Shown one piece after another: positions 10,636 through 22,261 of a stretch of DNA of 64,000 nucleotides (position 1 is its first letter; every line of letters starts with the position of its first letter). The DNA is from Chrysomallon squamiferum (lineage: Eukaryota > Mollusca > Gastropoda > Neomphalida > Peltospiridae). Both the position numbers and the translations under genes were made by a program. The DNA is taken from NCBI GenBank assembly GCA_012295275.1, contig CM022677.1, positions 5,209,597 to 5,273,596 of the forward strand, read 5' to 3'. Below the pieces are notes generated by a model. That model did no database searches and was not told where the DNA came from. It was given only the letters and a program-made list of their open reading frames with translations.

Positions 10636-12588
10636 ATGGCAACAGCTGCAAACTCCGATGATAAACTTTCGTGCTGCATTTGTACGGAACTTTTCAAGAA
10701 GCCGCGAATGTTAAACTGTTAAATTCGTTCTGCAGCAAATGCCTGCAGGACTTTATAAGTCACAATTATGACAACAACGACATACAAATAATCTGCCCGT
10801 TCTGCAGGCAGAATGTCCACATCCCAGACACGAAACCAGTGAATACATGGGCAGATCAATTCCCTATAAACCATTCACTACAGGACGCTGCTAATGATCG
10901 GCTACAATTAAAGTTTTGTGAGTCAGCAGTGTTGTGTTTAGATTCGTTACAATAAAATACTGAAACAAAACTTTTAGTGATTGTTTAACTAAAGATATTT
11001 GTGTTAATCATGACAGTCTAAAGCAATTGAGAACATTTTATTTAATACATTTCTCTACTCAGATTTTTAAAGTGGTTGATAAAATAAATTCTAAAACATC
11101 ACATTGTAGACATATCTTTATTAATAATAAGTAGTCCTAGTTAATTAATTACTTCACTGATTGATTATTTATTTATTTATTTATTTCAGCTCAAAAGGGA
11201 GATTACATGTCACTTCTGAGTTCTGTTTCTGAAAGTCTCAAAACCTTTAAAGAAATTCTTCAGACAGAGATGGATGATAAGATTGAGCAACTTCGCCAAG
11301 CCGTCGACATCAACATGGTGGACACTACAGAAGAGGTCAGAAGGATTGGTAACACACTAATCACAGATTTTACTGCCGCAGTCCACAAAGAACAAGACAG
11401 GCTAATAAGAGAAATAGAAAAATCTCAGAACTTTGTAAACTCAGAAATAGAAAAACTGTTTACTGAACATAAATATCTGATTGAAGAAAACAAAAAAAAT
11501 GATTACACTAGGTAAAGATTTGTTGCAACGTGAATCAGAGGCTGAGATAAAAATAAATATTTCAAAATTCACCAAACTTCAAAACCAAACTTCTGAGTTT
11601 CTGTCCAAATCTCTTTGCCAAATAGAAAAAGCAAAGTTTAAAGTAAATCTGATAAAATCTGATAAAAAGGTAGAAATGTCAGTCCACATTGGAGAATTAT
11701 CTACAAATATCCAAAGAGACACAAATATAGACACTCTGAAAAACACAGACACCATTGACTCTGAAACACAACGCACAGACACACGGATAGACAGACATAC
11801 ACACTTAAACACACAGACACCATTAACATAAAAACACAAGACGATAAATTGAATCCTTGTCTGTTTTCCCTGCTGATGTCAGGTGCAGACAAAAGTAAAA
11901 TTGTTGTTAGTGATTATAACAATGAATGTGTAAAATGTTTTTGTTTAGAAAGAAAATCACTGATAAAAAGATACAACACTTCCTCTAAACCACGCGGTCT
12001 TGCTGAATCACGTGATCAGCGGGGCGATGGTGTTGTTGTTGTTGCTCTGCCACGGGAAAGTAAAATATTGTTTTTATATTTGGAAAACTTCAAACTGATA
12101 AAAAAGGTTAAAACTGTTAAAAAGTATCAGTTTATCGCTGTGTTACCTGGCAACCGTCTCGCGTCACTGGGTACTTTAGTCAGTGCTTGGACATACTGAC
12201 AGACAGTGGTCAGCTCATTCATTCTATCTCAACAGATTTGATCCCCAGACCGTCGTGTCTCACAGTTCACGATCAATGTCTGATTGTTGTGTCAAATCTA
12301 AACAGTTTAGTTTGTGTGACGTCATCGGGTGACGTCAAATGGGAGTCACGTGATTCAGACAAACTGAGAGAGTTGAGAGGTGTTACATGTGACAGGGAGG
12401 GAAATATTTTTGTTTCTGATTTTGATAGAAATTGTGTTGTTCAGTTGTCACGAGATGGTAACATTACACGTGACATCCTCACACGCCAGGATGGCCTGTC
12501 ACAACCTTTGTCTGTCTGTTGTGATAACAACAAACTCTATGTGAAAGATAACAATGAAATAAAAATATTTACATGGTGTAAACAGTAA
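10636..12588 (+). pseudogene. RING / coiled-coil / NHL-like (TRIM-like) gene with broken frames
   Basis: The start ATG is at 10636. Exon 1 (10636-10917) encodes a RING finger: CCICTELF, MLNC, then FCSKCLQDF and ICPFCRQN. The pattern is C-x2-C...C-x2-C...C-x2-C, as in E3 ubiquitin ligases. The central Cys-x-His site is damaged: a one-base frame break falls at about 10714, and the residue there would be Asn, not His. Intron 10918-11189 (GTGAGT...TTTCAG) joins in phase to exon 2, which continues through SLLSSVSESLK and a long coiled coil. The frame breaks again in an A-run at about 11493-11500, at about 11830 and at about 12190. The C-terminus (GVTCDREGNIFVSDFD, VVQLSRDG) is an NHL-type beta-propeller blade. 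Domain order is that of TRIM2/3/56/71-like proteins, without a recognised B-box. It is a recent pseudogene or a gene with assembly indels. Confidence 0.75.
10918..11189 (+). other. Intron of the TRIM-like gene
   Basis: Donor GTGAGT at 10918 and acceptor TTATTTCAG ending 11189. Splicing joins AAG TTT T to CT CAA AAG without a stop, so this is a phase-1 intron of 272 bp. The clean join supports a real gene history despite the frame breaks elsewhere. Confidence 0.75.
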
Positions 12589-12599
12589 ATTTGAAACTG

Positions 12600-12768
12600 T
12601 CTGCTAAGTTTCACTTAACTGTTTCTTTCTGATAAATAAACTGAAAATCACTTATTTATTTATTGTAAGGTAATTAATTTAGTTGATTAGTTTATCTTAT
12701 TTATTTTTGTTTTTAAATATATGATTTATTTATTATGAATTACTTTTGAAATTTTCACCCAGTTTTGT

Positions 12769-12817
<49 letters not shown>

Positions 12818-15427
12818 ATTCTATTATTTTATAAAGTACTTTATTTAAAAGAATGTTGTATTTAAAATATATTTGTACATATTCAAGTGTAATCGAACAA
12901 AACTGTAACAAAATATTTATATGATAACAAATAAAATTCTTCTGTCATTATTTCATTTAAATTTTAAAACTATTTTACATTGTTTCTTGATCTCTTGTCA
13001 GTATAGCTAGCTACCTATATAGACAACTAACTGTATATATGTCTGTGGTATAATATAATTAATGTGTATAATATCAGTGTAGTACAAAGTAGTTCACTGT
13101 TGAGATTTATTATAAATTTATTATTAACGGCTAATACGGGTTATTGTTTTGGCGATTATTAGCATTCTCAACTATTCTGCTCGAGATATTTTATAAAATT
13201 CTGTCTTAGACATTAAATTAAGTTTAATTTGTTCATTATTATTTAGTTAGTTATTCTTTTAATGCAAACAAATGATTAAACAAACAAAAAGAAAGAAGAA
13301 AAAAGACACTCATGTTAGCGCTCATGTTTCGTCTTTATTTAGTGTGCACGTTCAAGTTAGTTTGAGTAGGGAACAGTTCACAATATTCACGTAGCAGGGG
13401 CACATGGGCGGAACTTCGATCTGAAGTAATTTTTTTTTATTTATTTATTTTTTGAGTATTATTATTATTGTTGTTGAAGTTGTTTTTGTTGCTGTTATTT
13501 TTGGATCAGTTTATTTATTTTACAACAATAACAATAATAGCACGAATATGAACATTAACTGTAATAATTTGATCTATATACACAATCACACACATACGAC
13601 ACAGATACCCTCATATACATTTATAAACATATGTATATACCCAGATGTACATGACCACTGCATTCCGATTATTCTCATTGTGCAGTCTAAACGTAACAAA
13701 ACAGAATATTGATTCCTTATAAATACACATACAAATATATGTTTAGTAACATTTACACACAAATATGTTCGTACACAGATAGAAGCGGGCGTGCGCAAAC
13801 ATACGCACACACACACACACACAAATATATATTAAACTACTTAATGTTTGCTTTTCTTCTTCGTCGTATTATTATTATTATTATTAGTAGTAGTAGTAGT
13901 ATTACTACTACTACTACTTCTATTACTACTAAAACGTCGACCTACTACTACTATTATTATTATTACAAATTACATTGTTGATATAGACAGCAATACAGAT
14001 ATCACACAGAAAAAACACAAAAACACAAAAAGAAAAAGACAACAGCAATATATTCCTTGATACACAGAGCATACAGAAGAAAACATACAAAATATACACA
14101 AAGTATACTTATATAGATACAGATATAATCATAGCAATGAACGTATAAATCACACACAATGTTTACTTAAATAGATAACAAATAATATTACACATATTAT
14201 GGAGGAAAACATAAAAAACACAACAATGTATACTTATATAGATGCACACAATATATAGATGATAAACGTAACAGAGATAAAACAAGTACGACACAAAATG
14301 TATATGCCGCACTGCACGCTTTATCTTCTAGCTGACTTTTGATGTTTCATTTAAAGTGTGCCAGCCACAGACCCACAACTTGAGGCTTGTTTGCTTCAGC
14401 TTTTGGTTTCAGTTTTGGTTTGATTGTTATTTGAGTGTTAGCTTGTAATGAAGAACTTTTTCAATCCTCACAGTTTAGTTAACAGTGAGGTAACAAAAAT
14501 AAAAACACAACAAATCTGAAACAAGCTTTGAGATTTTTATATACAGATAACTGCCTGTTCACAGGAAAAAGGTAAGGCTTTCAGTATCACAGCCAATATT
14601 CAAGTGTAAAAAGCAAATACAAGAAATCGTGAAACAAAAATTACAAAAAGAAAAGAAACAGAATTATGCATAATGTTATAGGCTTATAGAAAACACCATA
14701 TGAATTATATTTGACACAAGCAATTATTATTATTATTTATTTTTTTATTTTTTTATTTTTTGTTACATTTATTATAAAAATATGTGACAAATTTCAAAAC
14801 TGTTGGTTGTAAATAATAATGAAAATTAAATGAAATTAAGTGAAATGTATATATATATAAATGCAATGCAAAACAATAACTCGAATCGAAGTGAATTCAT
14901 ATGAAAATGGAGAGAAAAAAGTACATTTTTAATCAATTAAATGCAGTGAAAATACTTTATGAATGAAAATATGGTGAGAAAAAATAGGGGTGGGGAAATC
15001 AGGTTAGGGGGAATAACCTATGATGATGATGTTTATCACATTTGGATATGTAAAGGAAAATAAATTAAAATAATGATAAAATAAATTAAATTAAATATAT
15101 ATATATATATATATATAAAAAAGATGAAAAAATTAAATTCAAAATATTGTGAATCCAGTTTCATTCTATAATATTAACTTCGCTAAAATCAAATTTTAGG
15201 CTGGAGAAAAAAAAAAGAAAACAACAACAAAACCAGAAAGGAAAAGACAATTTAATTTAAAAAAATATTTAATCTATGCAGTCTGCATATAGCATGTGTG
15301 TGTGTGTGTGTGTGTGTGCTTTCTCACAACTCAAAAAGCAGAAACAAATAAAATTAAGTTAGAAAAACCCATATTCCAATGTAATGAAATAAAATGCATA
15401 ATGAAAGAAAAAACAACATATGTAGAT

Positions 15428-15477
<50 letters not shown>

Positions 15478-15770
15478 TTATCTCTATATACACCCCATTT
15501 TTTTATATTAGACTTTTATTTTATTTTTTTCTCTACATTTACCCCAAATTTTTTACTCCTTGACATCATTTCTTACTGATTTAACATGGTTTTGTTTCAA
15601 TAAAATATAAAATTCTAAAATTTGAGTGTAAGTACAAATCTGATTTTCTTTATGTGAGACCTTACCTTCTTTCTGAATAACCAGTAGAGAGAGAGAGAGA
15701 GAGAGTGTGTGTGTGTGCATACCTTACCAAAAAACTAATCTAAATCACGTTAATTAATACAATTATCATT
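12600..15770. other. Non-coding, simple-repeat-rich spacer
   Basis: Contains (CT)n at 12775-12814, CA at 13806-13822, mixed (ATT)n/(AGT)n/(ACT)n at 13867-13968, (AT)n at 15094-15116, (GT)n at 15296-15319, (AAT)n/(ATT)n at 15428-15477 and (AG)n/(GT)n at 15686-15717. No exon-like sequence was recognised. Confidence 0.7.
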
Positions 15771-15788
15771 ATCATGAATTGTCTGCAG

Positions 15789-15949
15789 GTTCGTCTCCAG
15801 GTTCAAGTAGAAGTTGTAAACTTTCGTCAGCTTTCACAACCACTCAGGTCCATCAGCAGCCACATTCAGACTGCGAATCAAATCAGTCTGTCATACGTAC
15901 GTCTGGGCAGACACATAATCTCATCTCCCTGCAAACAGAAATGGAATGA
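15789..15949 (+). CDS. Possible terminal exon, Ser/Thr/Gln-rich
   Basis: An acceptor-like TTGTCTGCAG ends at 15788. From 15791 the frame reads SSPGSSRSCKLSSAFTTTQV, then HQQPHSDCESNQSV, and stops at TGA 15947-15949. The composition is unlike the flanking AT-rich DNA and looks like a disordered C-terminal tail. No partner exon on the same strand was identified. It could be chance. Confidence 0.3.
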
Positions 15950-16469
15950 TCCAAATTTATTCAAGTCACATGACAGAATGGACGGATTTGTTTGTTTTTT
16001 ACTGATGAAGATGCTTAAAATCATTTTATATTTATTTCTTTTTTACTTCATGCTTAAAACAAAACCAAAACAAATATTATCATTAAATTAATTACTTATA
16101 TAAATAAATTATTAATAATTATGTAAATAAAAAAAGAGAAATATTAAGGTATAGTGACTGACAGAAAAAAATCCATCATAAAAAAACAACAGAAATAAAT
16201 AAATAAAAAAGTTATATAAAATAACATGGCTGGTGAAAATGTAGAACTATAAATTAAATGTTGTTATTATGTAGTAATGATAAACACTAGACGTTAGTTT
16301 TAAATAAATATAAGTATGTTTACATATGCACTGGAAATGAATAATCATTTTTACATTGTTAATTTCCCATTGCTTTTTATTCTGCCTCTAAAAAAATGTT
16401 CATTGTCTTACAATGTGAAAGAAAGAAAGAAATTTGAAGAGAGAGAGAGAGAGAGAAAGCTGAGGACAG

Positions 16470-16633
16470 TGTTCCTGCAACCAACCAGCTGTCAATCACC
16501 TTCTGAAACCAATAATCCATGTGTGATTATCACTGATCCATTTTCTACTAATCAGTATATTCTAACTGTTTATCAGTATGGGCTAACCACTAATCCAGAG
16601 ACCATCTTCCTTGATATTGTCAGTGCTTATTAG
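16470..16633 (+). CDS. Possible C-terminal exon, unknown
   Basis: An open plus-strand frame (LQPTSCQSPSETNNPCVIIT, then DPFSTNQYILTVYQYG, ending IFLDIVSAY before TAG at 16631) is less AT-rich than its surroundings. It is preceded by an AG microsatellite and has no clear acceptor. No family recognised. Confidence 0.2.
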
Positions 16634-16639
16634 AATATC

Positions 16640-17460
16640 AGTTTTATATTTATATAAATAAACATTTGAACTAGTCAAGTTTTCTGATCACAAACCATAA
16701 CAATGTGTTGTTTATGATGATAATAATAATAATCATAATAATAATAGTAATTAATAAATACTTCAGTCTGATTTTTTATAAGCATCGTGCATACATTCGA
16801 ATGTGGAAAATTCCATGCAGTGGGTTCAAAGTCACATGGTTTATTGTGAAGATTAGCAAAGAGCTGTTTAGCACAACATGATAATTTAGTTAAGTTAAAG
16901 AGAAATAATGGACAGCAATACAAATGTAAGAACTATTACCTGACATATAAACATTATTATTAAACTTTTTTGGTGGTTTGTTGATGTTTTCATAGATTTT
17001 TTTAATACACTGGATAAAAAAATAAAAAAACCCTGCATAATGCAGTCACCAAAGAAGAGTGTCTGTTTTACAGAGGTTGTACTATAACTTGATTGCTGTA
17101 GCAAATTTAACTGTGTAGTAAATGATCAAAGTAGTGACTAGATATAAAAAAGTAGTCAATCAATAGAAGCAAATAAGATAAAATTGAAAAACAAGCCAAA
17201 TATTTAAAAGTGTAATATTTAAAAATAAAAGAACAATACAGGAAATTATTAAAAAAATAATGATAAGTAAATAAATAAATAAAATAAAATAAAAATATGA
17301 AAAGAAAGAAGAAGAAAAAGGTTATTAAAATAAATAAATTAATTAATAAATGTTTCATCTCCATGACAGCAAGACAATTTGTGTCTATGTTACTCTATCA
17401 TGCAGGAAGTTTTATCTAATATTAATTTTAAAATTATTTTTATAATGATGCAGAAAACAC

Positions 17461-17510
<50 letters not shown>

Positions 17511-17700
17511 TTAATGCAACTAAAATTAAGCCTAACAAGACACAAATGTAACAATTTTGACTTTTCTAAACCTTCCTTCAACCTGTTATCAACCTACATC
17601 TTAATTTCACAGTGATCATTTTCAAACTGTGAGAAGAGATTTTTAAAACAAGAGAACTGTCACTAAATGAGGAGGAAAGGTGGATGTGTTTTAAATAAAA
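16640..17700. other. Non-coding spacer downstream of the kinase exons
   Basis: AT-rich, with a mixed AAT/TAAT tract at 16719-16758 and (AAT)n at 17463-17510. No further ERBB exons (the C-terminal tail) were recognised here. Confidence 0.6.
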
Positions 17701-17707
17701 CACTTAC

Positions 17708-17797
17708 AGGAATGACAGGAATCAGCCAGGATCTCGAGACATTTCAGCAAACTCTTCTGCAAGCTCTTTGGAAGATGGACGGCTTTCTGCATCCATC
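17708..17797 (-). pseudogene. ERBB-like exon: C-lobe end
   Basis: A 90-bp block between TTTTCAG and GTAAGT encoding MDAESRPSSKELAEEFAEMS, then RDPG, TGA, FLSFL. The acceptor joins out of phase with the upstream exon, another sign of decay. Confidence 0.75.
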
Positions 17798-17856
17798 CTG
17801 AAAATTTGTTTTAATAATTCCAAAATATCCTGATTGATTTCAACCATGTAATACTG

Positions 17857-18080
17857 GACACACACACACACAAACACACTCTCACATACACAAAAACACA
17901 CACACTCTCTCACACATACACAAACACACACACACATTCTCTCAAACACACAAACACACACACACAAATACACACACACTCACACAAATACACACACTCT
18001 CACAGAAATATACAAACTAAACACACACAAATACACAAACACACACTCTCACACAAATACACGCACACTCTCACACAAAT
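17857..18080. repeat. CA-rich compound microsatellite inside a kinase intron
   Basis: CACACA tracts interrupted by CTCTCA and AAATA. It lies between the two last kinase exons and accounts for the long CVCVC-type open frame on the minus strand. Confidence 0.95.
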
Positions 18081-18111
18081 ACATGATGATGTCTATTACA
18101 AGGGAACTTAC

Positions 18112-18252
18112 ACTTGATCATGATGATGTAGACGTAGATGGAGCAGACTGGAGGCTGTGACAGTCACTCTCCGCTCTCCAGGAAATGGAGAACTTCGTGG
18201 ATGTTGTCGTGTTGTGTTTGACCAAACATAAACAGTTCACACACAGTAACTC
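18112..18252 (-). pseudogene. ERBB-like exon: alpha-G region
   Basis: A 141-bp exon between TTGTTCAG and GTAAGT encoding GVTVCELFMFGQ, then HEVLHFLESGE, a TGA, then LSQPPVCSIYVYIIMIK. It matches human EGFR exon 23 from end to end. Confidence 0.8.
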
Positions 18253-18665
18253 CTGAACAAACACAACAACAAAAAAATTAAAAATTATTTTTAAACATTA
18301 TTCACATCCGTCAGTTTCAAATTTGATTACATTCTGTATTAGTGAAATATTTTTACTATCAGAAAGAAAGGCTAGAAAAATTAAGATTCAGTATATTGTT
18401 AATGAACCTGTAATATTAATTTTCATCCTTTATTATTATTAAAAATTTGTATTAATTAGTTTTAATATTAATTTAAAAATGACTCAAAGTAAGAGAAATG
18501 TGTTTAAACTGTTTGCTCTTCTAAGTACACTTTATTATATATATTTTTCATTTTACAAACAGGGGTGTTAAAATTGACGCATCTTACATGTATATAATAT
18601 TCAAATGTCATTTCTTCATTAAAATTATTAAAAAAGAAAGAGAAAAGATATAAAGATGGTTACAA

Positions 18666-18700
18666 CATAACTCCAGACATCAGTTTTGTGTGTGAATATT
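18666..18700 (-). pseudogene. ERBB-like exon remnant: alpha-F segment
   Basis: A 35-bp block after ATAACAG encodes IFTHKTDVWSY plus one base. It ends exactly where the family has an intron (SYG/VTV), but the donor dinucleotide reads TT. The 5' part of the exon is replaced by an ATT-rich microsatellite. Confidence 0.65.
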
Positions 18701-19046
18701 CTGTTATTGTCGTTATTATTATTGTTATTACTACTACTACTATTCTTATTATTTTATTATTATTGCATAAACTTGTTATAAGTACTATTATTTGAAATCT
18801 TGAAAATATATTTACTTATTTATTTATTGTTTTGTAACACAGATTCTAATTAACTTTAAAAGGAAAATAAATATTTTTTTAAATAGATGAAGAAAAAACT
18901 CCTTTCTATTGGATCTACACCAATTAAAAAACAAAACAAAAAATAAACAATGGCAAAGAAATGAAAAAACAAAAACAAAACAAAAACAAACAAGAAAATG
19001 TGAAAACAAAACTTTATTATAATACTTATTGACAAAGAATGCTCAC

Positions 19047-19110
19047 CAAGTAAATTGTTAGCAACTAGATCTCTATGGACATTTCCCCTTTCCTCTAAAT
19101 AAATCATTCC
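19047..19110 (-). pseudogene. ERBB-like exon: catalytic loop
   Basis: A 64-bp exon between TTTTCAG and GTGAGC encoding GMIYLEERGNVHRDLVANNL. The catalytic Asp and Asn are kept. The RTK-typical Ala-Ala-Arg is changed to Val-Ala-Asn. The human counterpart continues into DFG, which is absent here. Confidence 0.8.
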
Positions 19111-19135
19111 CTGAAAACAACACAGCTTATATATC

Positions 19136-19462
19136 TTGTGTATGTGTGTGATTAAGCATGTGTTTGTATGTCTCTTTGTGTTGTGTTTATATGTGTGTCA
19201 CATGTATCTGTGTTGTGTGTACGTCTTGTTTGTTTGTGTGTATATGTGTTGTGTATCTGTGTGTTGTATGTGTGTTGTATGTGTGCATCTGTGTGTAGAG
19301 TTTTTATCTGAGTGTTGTGTATTGTGTTTGTGTGTATTTGTGTGGCTGTGTTGTGTTTGTTGTGTGTGTGTGTCTGTGTGTATGCTGTGTGTGTGCTGTG
19401 TGTATCTATGTGCAGTGTGTAAGTGTGTCTCTGTGTGTGCTGTGTGTATATATGGGTGTGTA
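19136..19462. repeat. GT-rich compound microsatellite inside a kinase intron
   Basis: About 325 bp of TGTGTG with interruptions, between the catalytic-loop exon and the N-lobe exon. It produces long overlapping but meaningless open frames on both strands. Confidence 0.95.
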
Positions 19463-19475
19463 TGACAACACTCAC

Positions 19476-19751
19476 GCTGGCTATCTGAGTACATCAGTTG
19501 AGGAGGACTTTAGATCCAAAGTGGTCTTTGTTTTTTCTCACCAGAACACAGCCAAGTGACATCAGCTGAGTGATCAACATCATCTGTGCCGTCATGCACA
19601 CTGCGAGGATTCTGACACAACAAGGAGGCTTCACTGACAACATCACCCATGCCTCCTCCAACAGCTCCTTGATCTGGTTAGGAGTCCCATACTGTAACTC
19701 TTTAATAGCTACTGGAATCTTGACATTTTCTCCTTCTGGTATCCAGTATCC
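19476..19751 (-). pseudogene. ERBB-like exon: N-lobe and hinge
   Basis: A 276-bp exon between TATTATCCAG and GTGAGT. It spans what are two exons in human EGFR (exons 19 and 20). It carries the VAIKEL lysine, the LITQLM hinge and FGSKVLLN-stop-CTQIA. The stop is TGA where TGG is expected. Confidence 0.8.
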
Positions 19752-19889
19752 CTGGATAATAGTAACAATAGTAACAACAACAACAACAACAACAATAATA
19801 TAACAGTAATGATAACAATAATAATGACAGTACCTTCACCAGTGTGTCCAGTTCACCACTGATTTAACACTAACAGCAAACACACTGCA

Positions 19890-20230
19890 GCACTGGTTCA
19901 ATGGGAAGTTCTAAATGAGTTGAACTGTGACCACCACACTACACTCACAAATTACTATAACAAGAAAACCTTCTCCAACAACTCAATATTTACACCCAAA
20001 TGAAATTTGACCAAAGCAGACTGGGAAGGATTCTACAAAGCATGGAAACATATTAAAGTAAACAACACTGACACATACTGCACTTCACTTACCAACATGA
20101 TAGACTCAGCTGTCACTGAACACAAACCTAAAACCAAAAACTGCACTAACAAAATACCATTCACTACCAATCAACCACAGACCAGTTACAGTAACATCAC
20201 ACATGTAAAACCCTTGACACACTTGTAACA
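19890..20230 (+). pseudogene. LINE ORF2 linker remnant
   Basis: The plus strand reads HHTTLTNYYNKKTFSNNS, one stop, then LTKADWEGFYKAWKHI and SLTNMIDSAVTEHKPK. The pattern of a WxxF block followed by a helix and a basic Pro-rich stretch resembles the linker between the endonuclease and reverse transcriptase of non-LTR elements. No RT motif follows. It sits in a presumed intron of the kinase gene, in the opposite orientation. Confidence 0.4.
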
Positions 20231-20728
20231 CATACATCTGAACAAACACTTAAAAAACAATAATTTAACAAGTAAATAACAAAACAATACAAAAATTTAC
20301 TAAATTCCATTCAGTAAATAAAAAAATAAAGTAATTACAGTGTTCATAGATTTCTGGTGTGCAGGCAGATCTCTAAACATCCAAATACAAACATACCTAA
20401 ACAACTTGAATGACTGTCTTTAAACTGAGAGATAACGATTTCACTTAGACAGCATGCCTCCTCTCTAATAAAGTAAAAGAAAAAAAGAAAGATAGCAAAA
20501 TAAAACTAAAAATAGACAACCATTTAATAACAAACAAAATCATTCAAATTCATACAGAAGATAATCACATCCTGTAAAAACTTTTACCAAACATCACACT
20601 GCCTGACAGTCTCGTGTTAGAACAAAACACTTGAAATACAGACAAAAACCTACAGATAATAAAATACTGTGTTAAAATCGACTCTCAGTAATAAACATCT
20701 CATCAAGGATCTGATCCCTGATCATCCC

Positions 20729-20856
20729 TTTAAAACTCACCTTTCACTACAATCTAGTTTTAAAACTCACCTGTCACTACAATCTAGTTTTAAAACTCAC
20801 CTTTCACTACAATCTAGTTTTAAAACTCACCTTTCACTACAATTTAGTTTTAAAAC
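20729..20856. repeat. 30-bp minisatellite, about four units
   Basis: TTTAAAACTCACCTTTCACT followed by ACAATCTAGT, four near-identical copies. On the plus strand it reads a ten-residue repeat (FKTHLSLQSS). Confidence 0.95.
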
Positions 20857-21146
20857 AACAGTCAGCCATATTGAAATGGAGACTGGAGTGGGTGAATGTT
20901 GCAACCAGCAAATAGTAAAGAAATAAAGTAAACATTAGTTACACCTTTCATCATCAAAACCCAAAATAAATAGACACAAATGTTTGATTAATTAAATTCA
21001 AAAACATAACATAAAATAACACAATCACATAGGTCTAAAAAAATAAAAAAATAAATAGCATACACAATAACAAACAAATTAAAAAGCAAATACACCAACA
21101 AAAAATAATTATATAAATTAATTAATTAACAGATTAACTGACTCAC

Positions 21147-21281
21147 CAGCTGATACATTGGCTGACACAGAGTTTCAGAACATATTTTAAAAGTTCCACA
21201 TTTTCTTGACACAAGGAAGTAAACTGGTTCAGGCTGGAGTGGGCTGTTTGGAATGTGAACTTTCTGTACTGACAAGTGAAA
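21147..21281 (-). other. Candidate exon in the place expected for the kinase glycine-loop exon
   Basis: An open minus-strand block (VHIPNSPLQPEPVYFLVSRK, then CGTFKICSETLCQPMYQL) ends in a good donor (CTG/GTGAGT) and follows pyrimidine-AG acceptors. Its position between the juxtamembrane candidate and the N-lobe exon is that of EGFR exon 18. The GSGAFG loop itself is not recognisable, so this is a positional guess. Confidence 0.3.
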
Positions 21282-21632
21282 CTGAAGAAGACAGCTTTTT
21301 CTTAAAAATAAAAATGAAAACAAAATTTAAAATAACAAACAAAAACATACTGCAGTATATAATCAATTAATCTAAGAATTAATACAAAAGCCTCAAAATT
21401 ATATTTACTCCTTTAAATATATTTCAGAACAGATTCCAGTAAATATCACTTAATCTGTTAGAAAAATTGCACATTATTCAAATGAATTCTTACCCTGTGC
21501 AGTTTCAGTCCAAAGTGAAGATTTAGTCTTACATGCAGACAGTATTTTCAAATTACTCCCTCTGAATCCTGCAACTGACTCAGACAAAATTAGTCATATT
21601 CTTGAGGAAAAAGCCACAGAAATTGAACTAAC

Positions 21633-21720
21633 CTTTCTCTGTCTTCACATGTAAAAGTGTGTGAATTAATTTTCTTCTGCCAGATTTCTTTTCTCTTTTG
21701 GAGTTCCCATTCAGTCTGCA
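21633..21720 (-). other. Candidate juxtamembrane exon of the ERBB-like gene
   Basis: The minus strand reads TEWELQKRKEIWQKKINS, then TFTCEDRERL, ending in a good donor (AG/GTTAGT). Upstream in the same frame is a hydrophobic stretch (YWCLLISFIAFFATFKL). A transmembrane-like helix followed by a basic segment, placed 5' of the kinase exons, fits an ERBB juxtamembrane exon. No sequence motif proves it. Confidence 0.35.
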
Positions 21721-22261
21721 GTGCTGTGAGTTTGAATGTGGCAAAAAAAGCAATAAAAGATATAAGCAGACACCAGTACCCCCCCCCCACAAACACATTC
21801 ACACACATCCACATGTCCTCTATACAAATGAAGGAGAAATTACAAATGAACTGCTGCTTAAACAGGAAAAATACTAATGAAAAAACCCACATTCTCTCTG
21901 CTTTGTTCATTGGAGTGCTTTGAAGAACTCCCAGAAATATATCTTTTTCAGCAGCAAAAAAAAAAAAAAAAAAATACTTCTACAGGTAAATTATTTGAAA
22001 TAACTGTCCTAATTCAATTAACAAAAATTTCTTTTTTATAAAAATCATTTTAATGAGTCTTCTTTATCCAGATAAAATATATTACAACTGATCTAACACT
22101 TAAAATTTTCTTATTTCCATAGTTAATTCTATCACAGTCTCTAACATGAATAAATAATATTATTCTAGAAGAACTTACTTTATTTCTTCTTCTTGTTATG
22201 AAGATCTATACTGACATTTTCAACTTGAGACAAATGTCATACTACTTTTTGTCTTGCACGT

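Larger units (their letters stand above)
17708..19751 (-). pseudogene. ERBB/EGFR-like receptor tyrosine kinase, kinase-domain exons, disrupted
   Basis: Five minus-strand blocks match the EGFR-family kinase domain in order: WIPEGENVKIPVAIKEL (beta-3 Lys), LITQLMSLGCVL (hinge), HRDLVANNLL (catalytic loop), THKTDVWSY, GVTVCELFMFGQ, and MDAESRPSSKELAEEFAEMS. Several exon borders match human EGFR exons: before the WIPEGE block, before GM(I/N)YLE, and at SYG/VTV. Defects are clear. In-frame TGA codons lie at 19494-19496 (where the family has Trp of LLNWC), 18164-18166 (Arg of GERL) and 17722-17724 (Arg after RDP). The family Trp of WEL is Cys, the donor after DVWSY is TT instead of GT, and the exon with DFG and the activation loop is missing. 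Retained introns mean it is an unprocessed copy, not a retrocopy. Extracellular and C-terminal parts were not recognised. Confidence 0.85.

Noticed and set aside
19136-19494. Long Cys/Val and His/Thr frames
   Set aside because: GT microsatellite inside a kinase intron.
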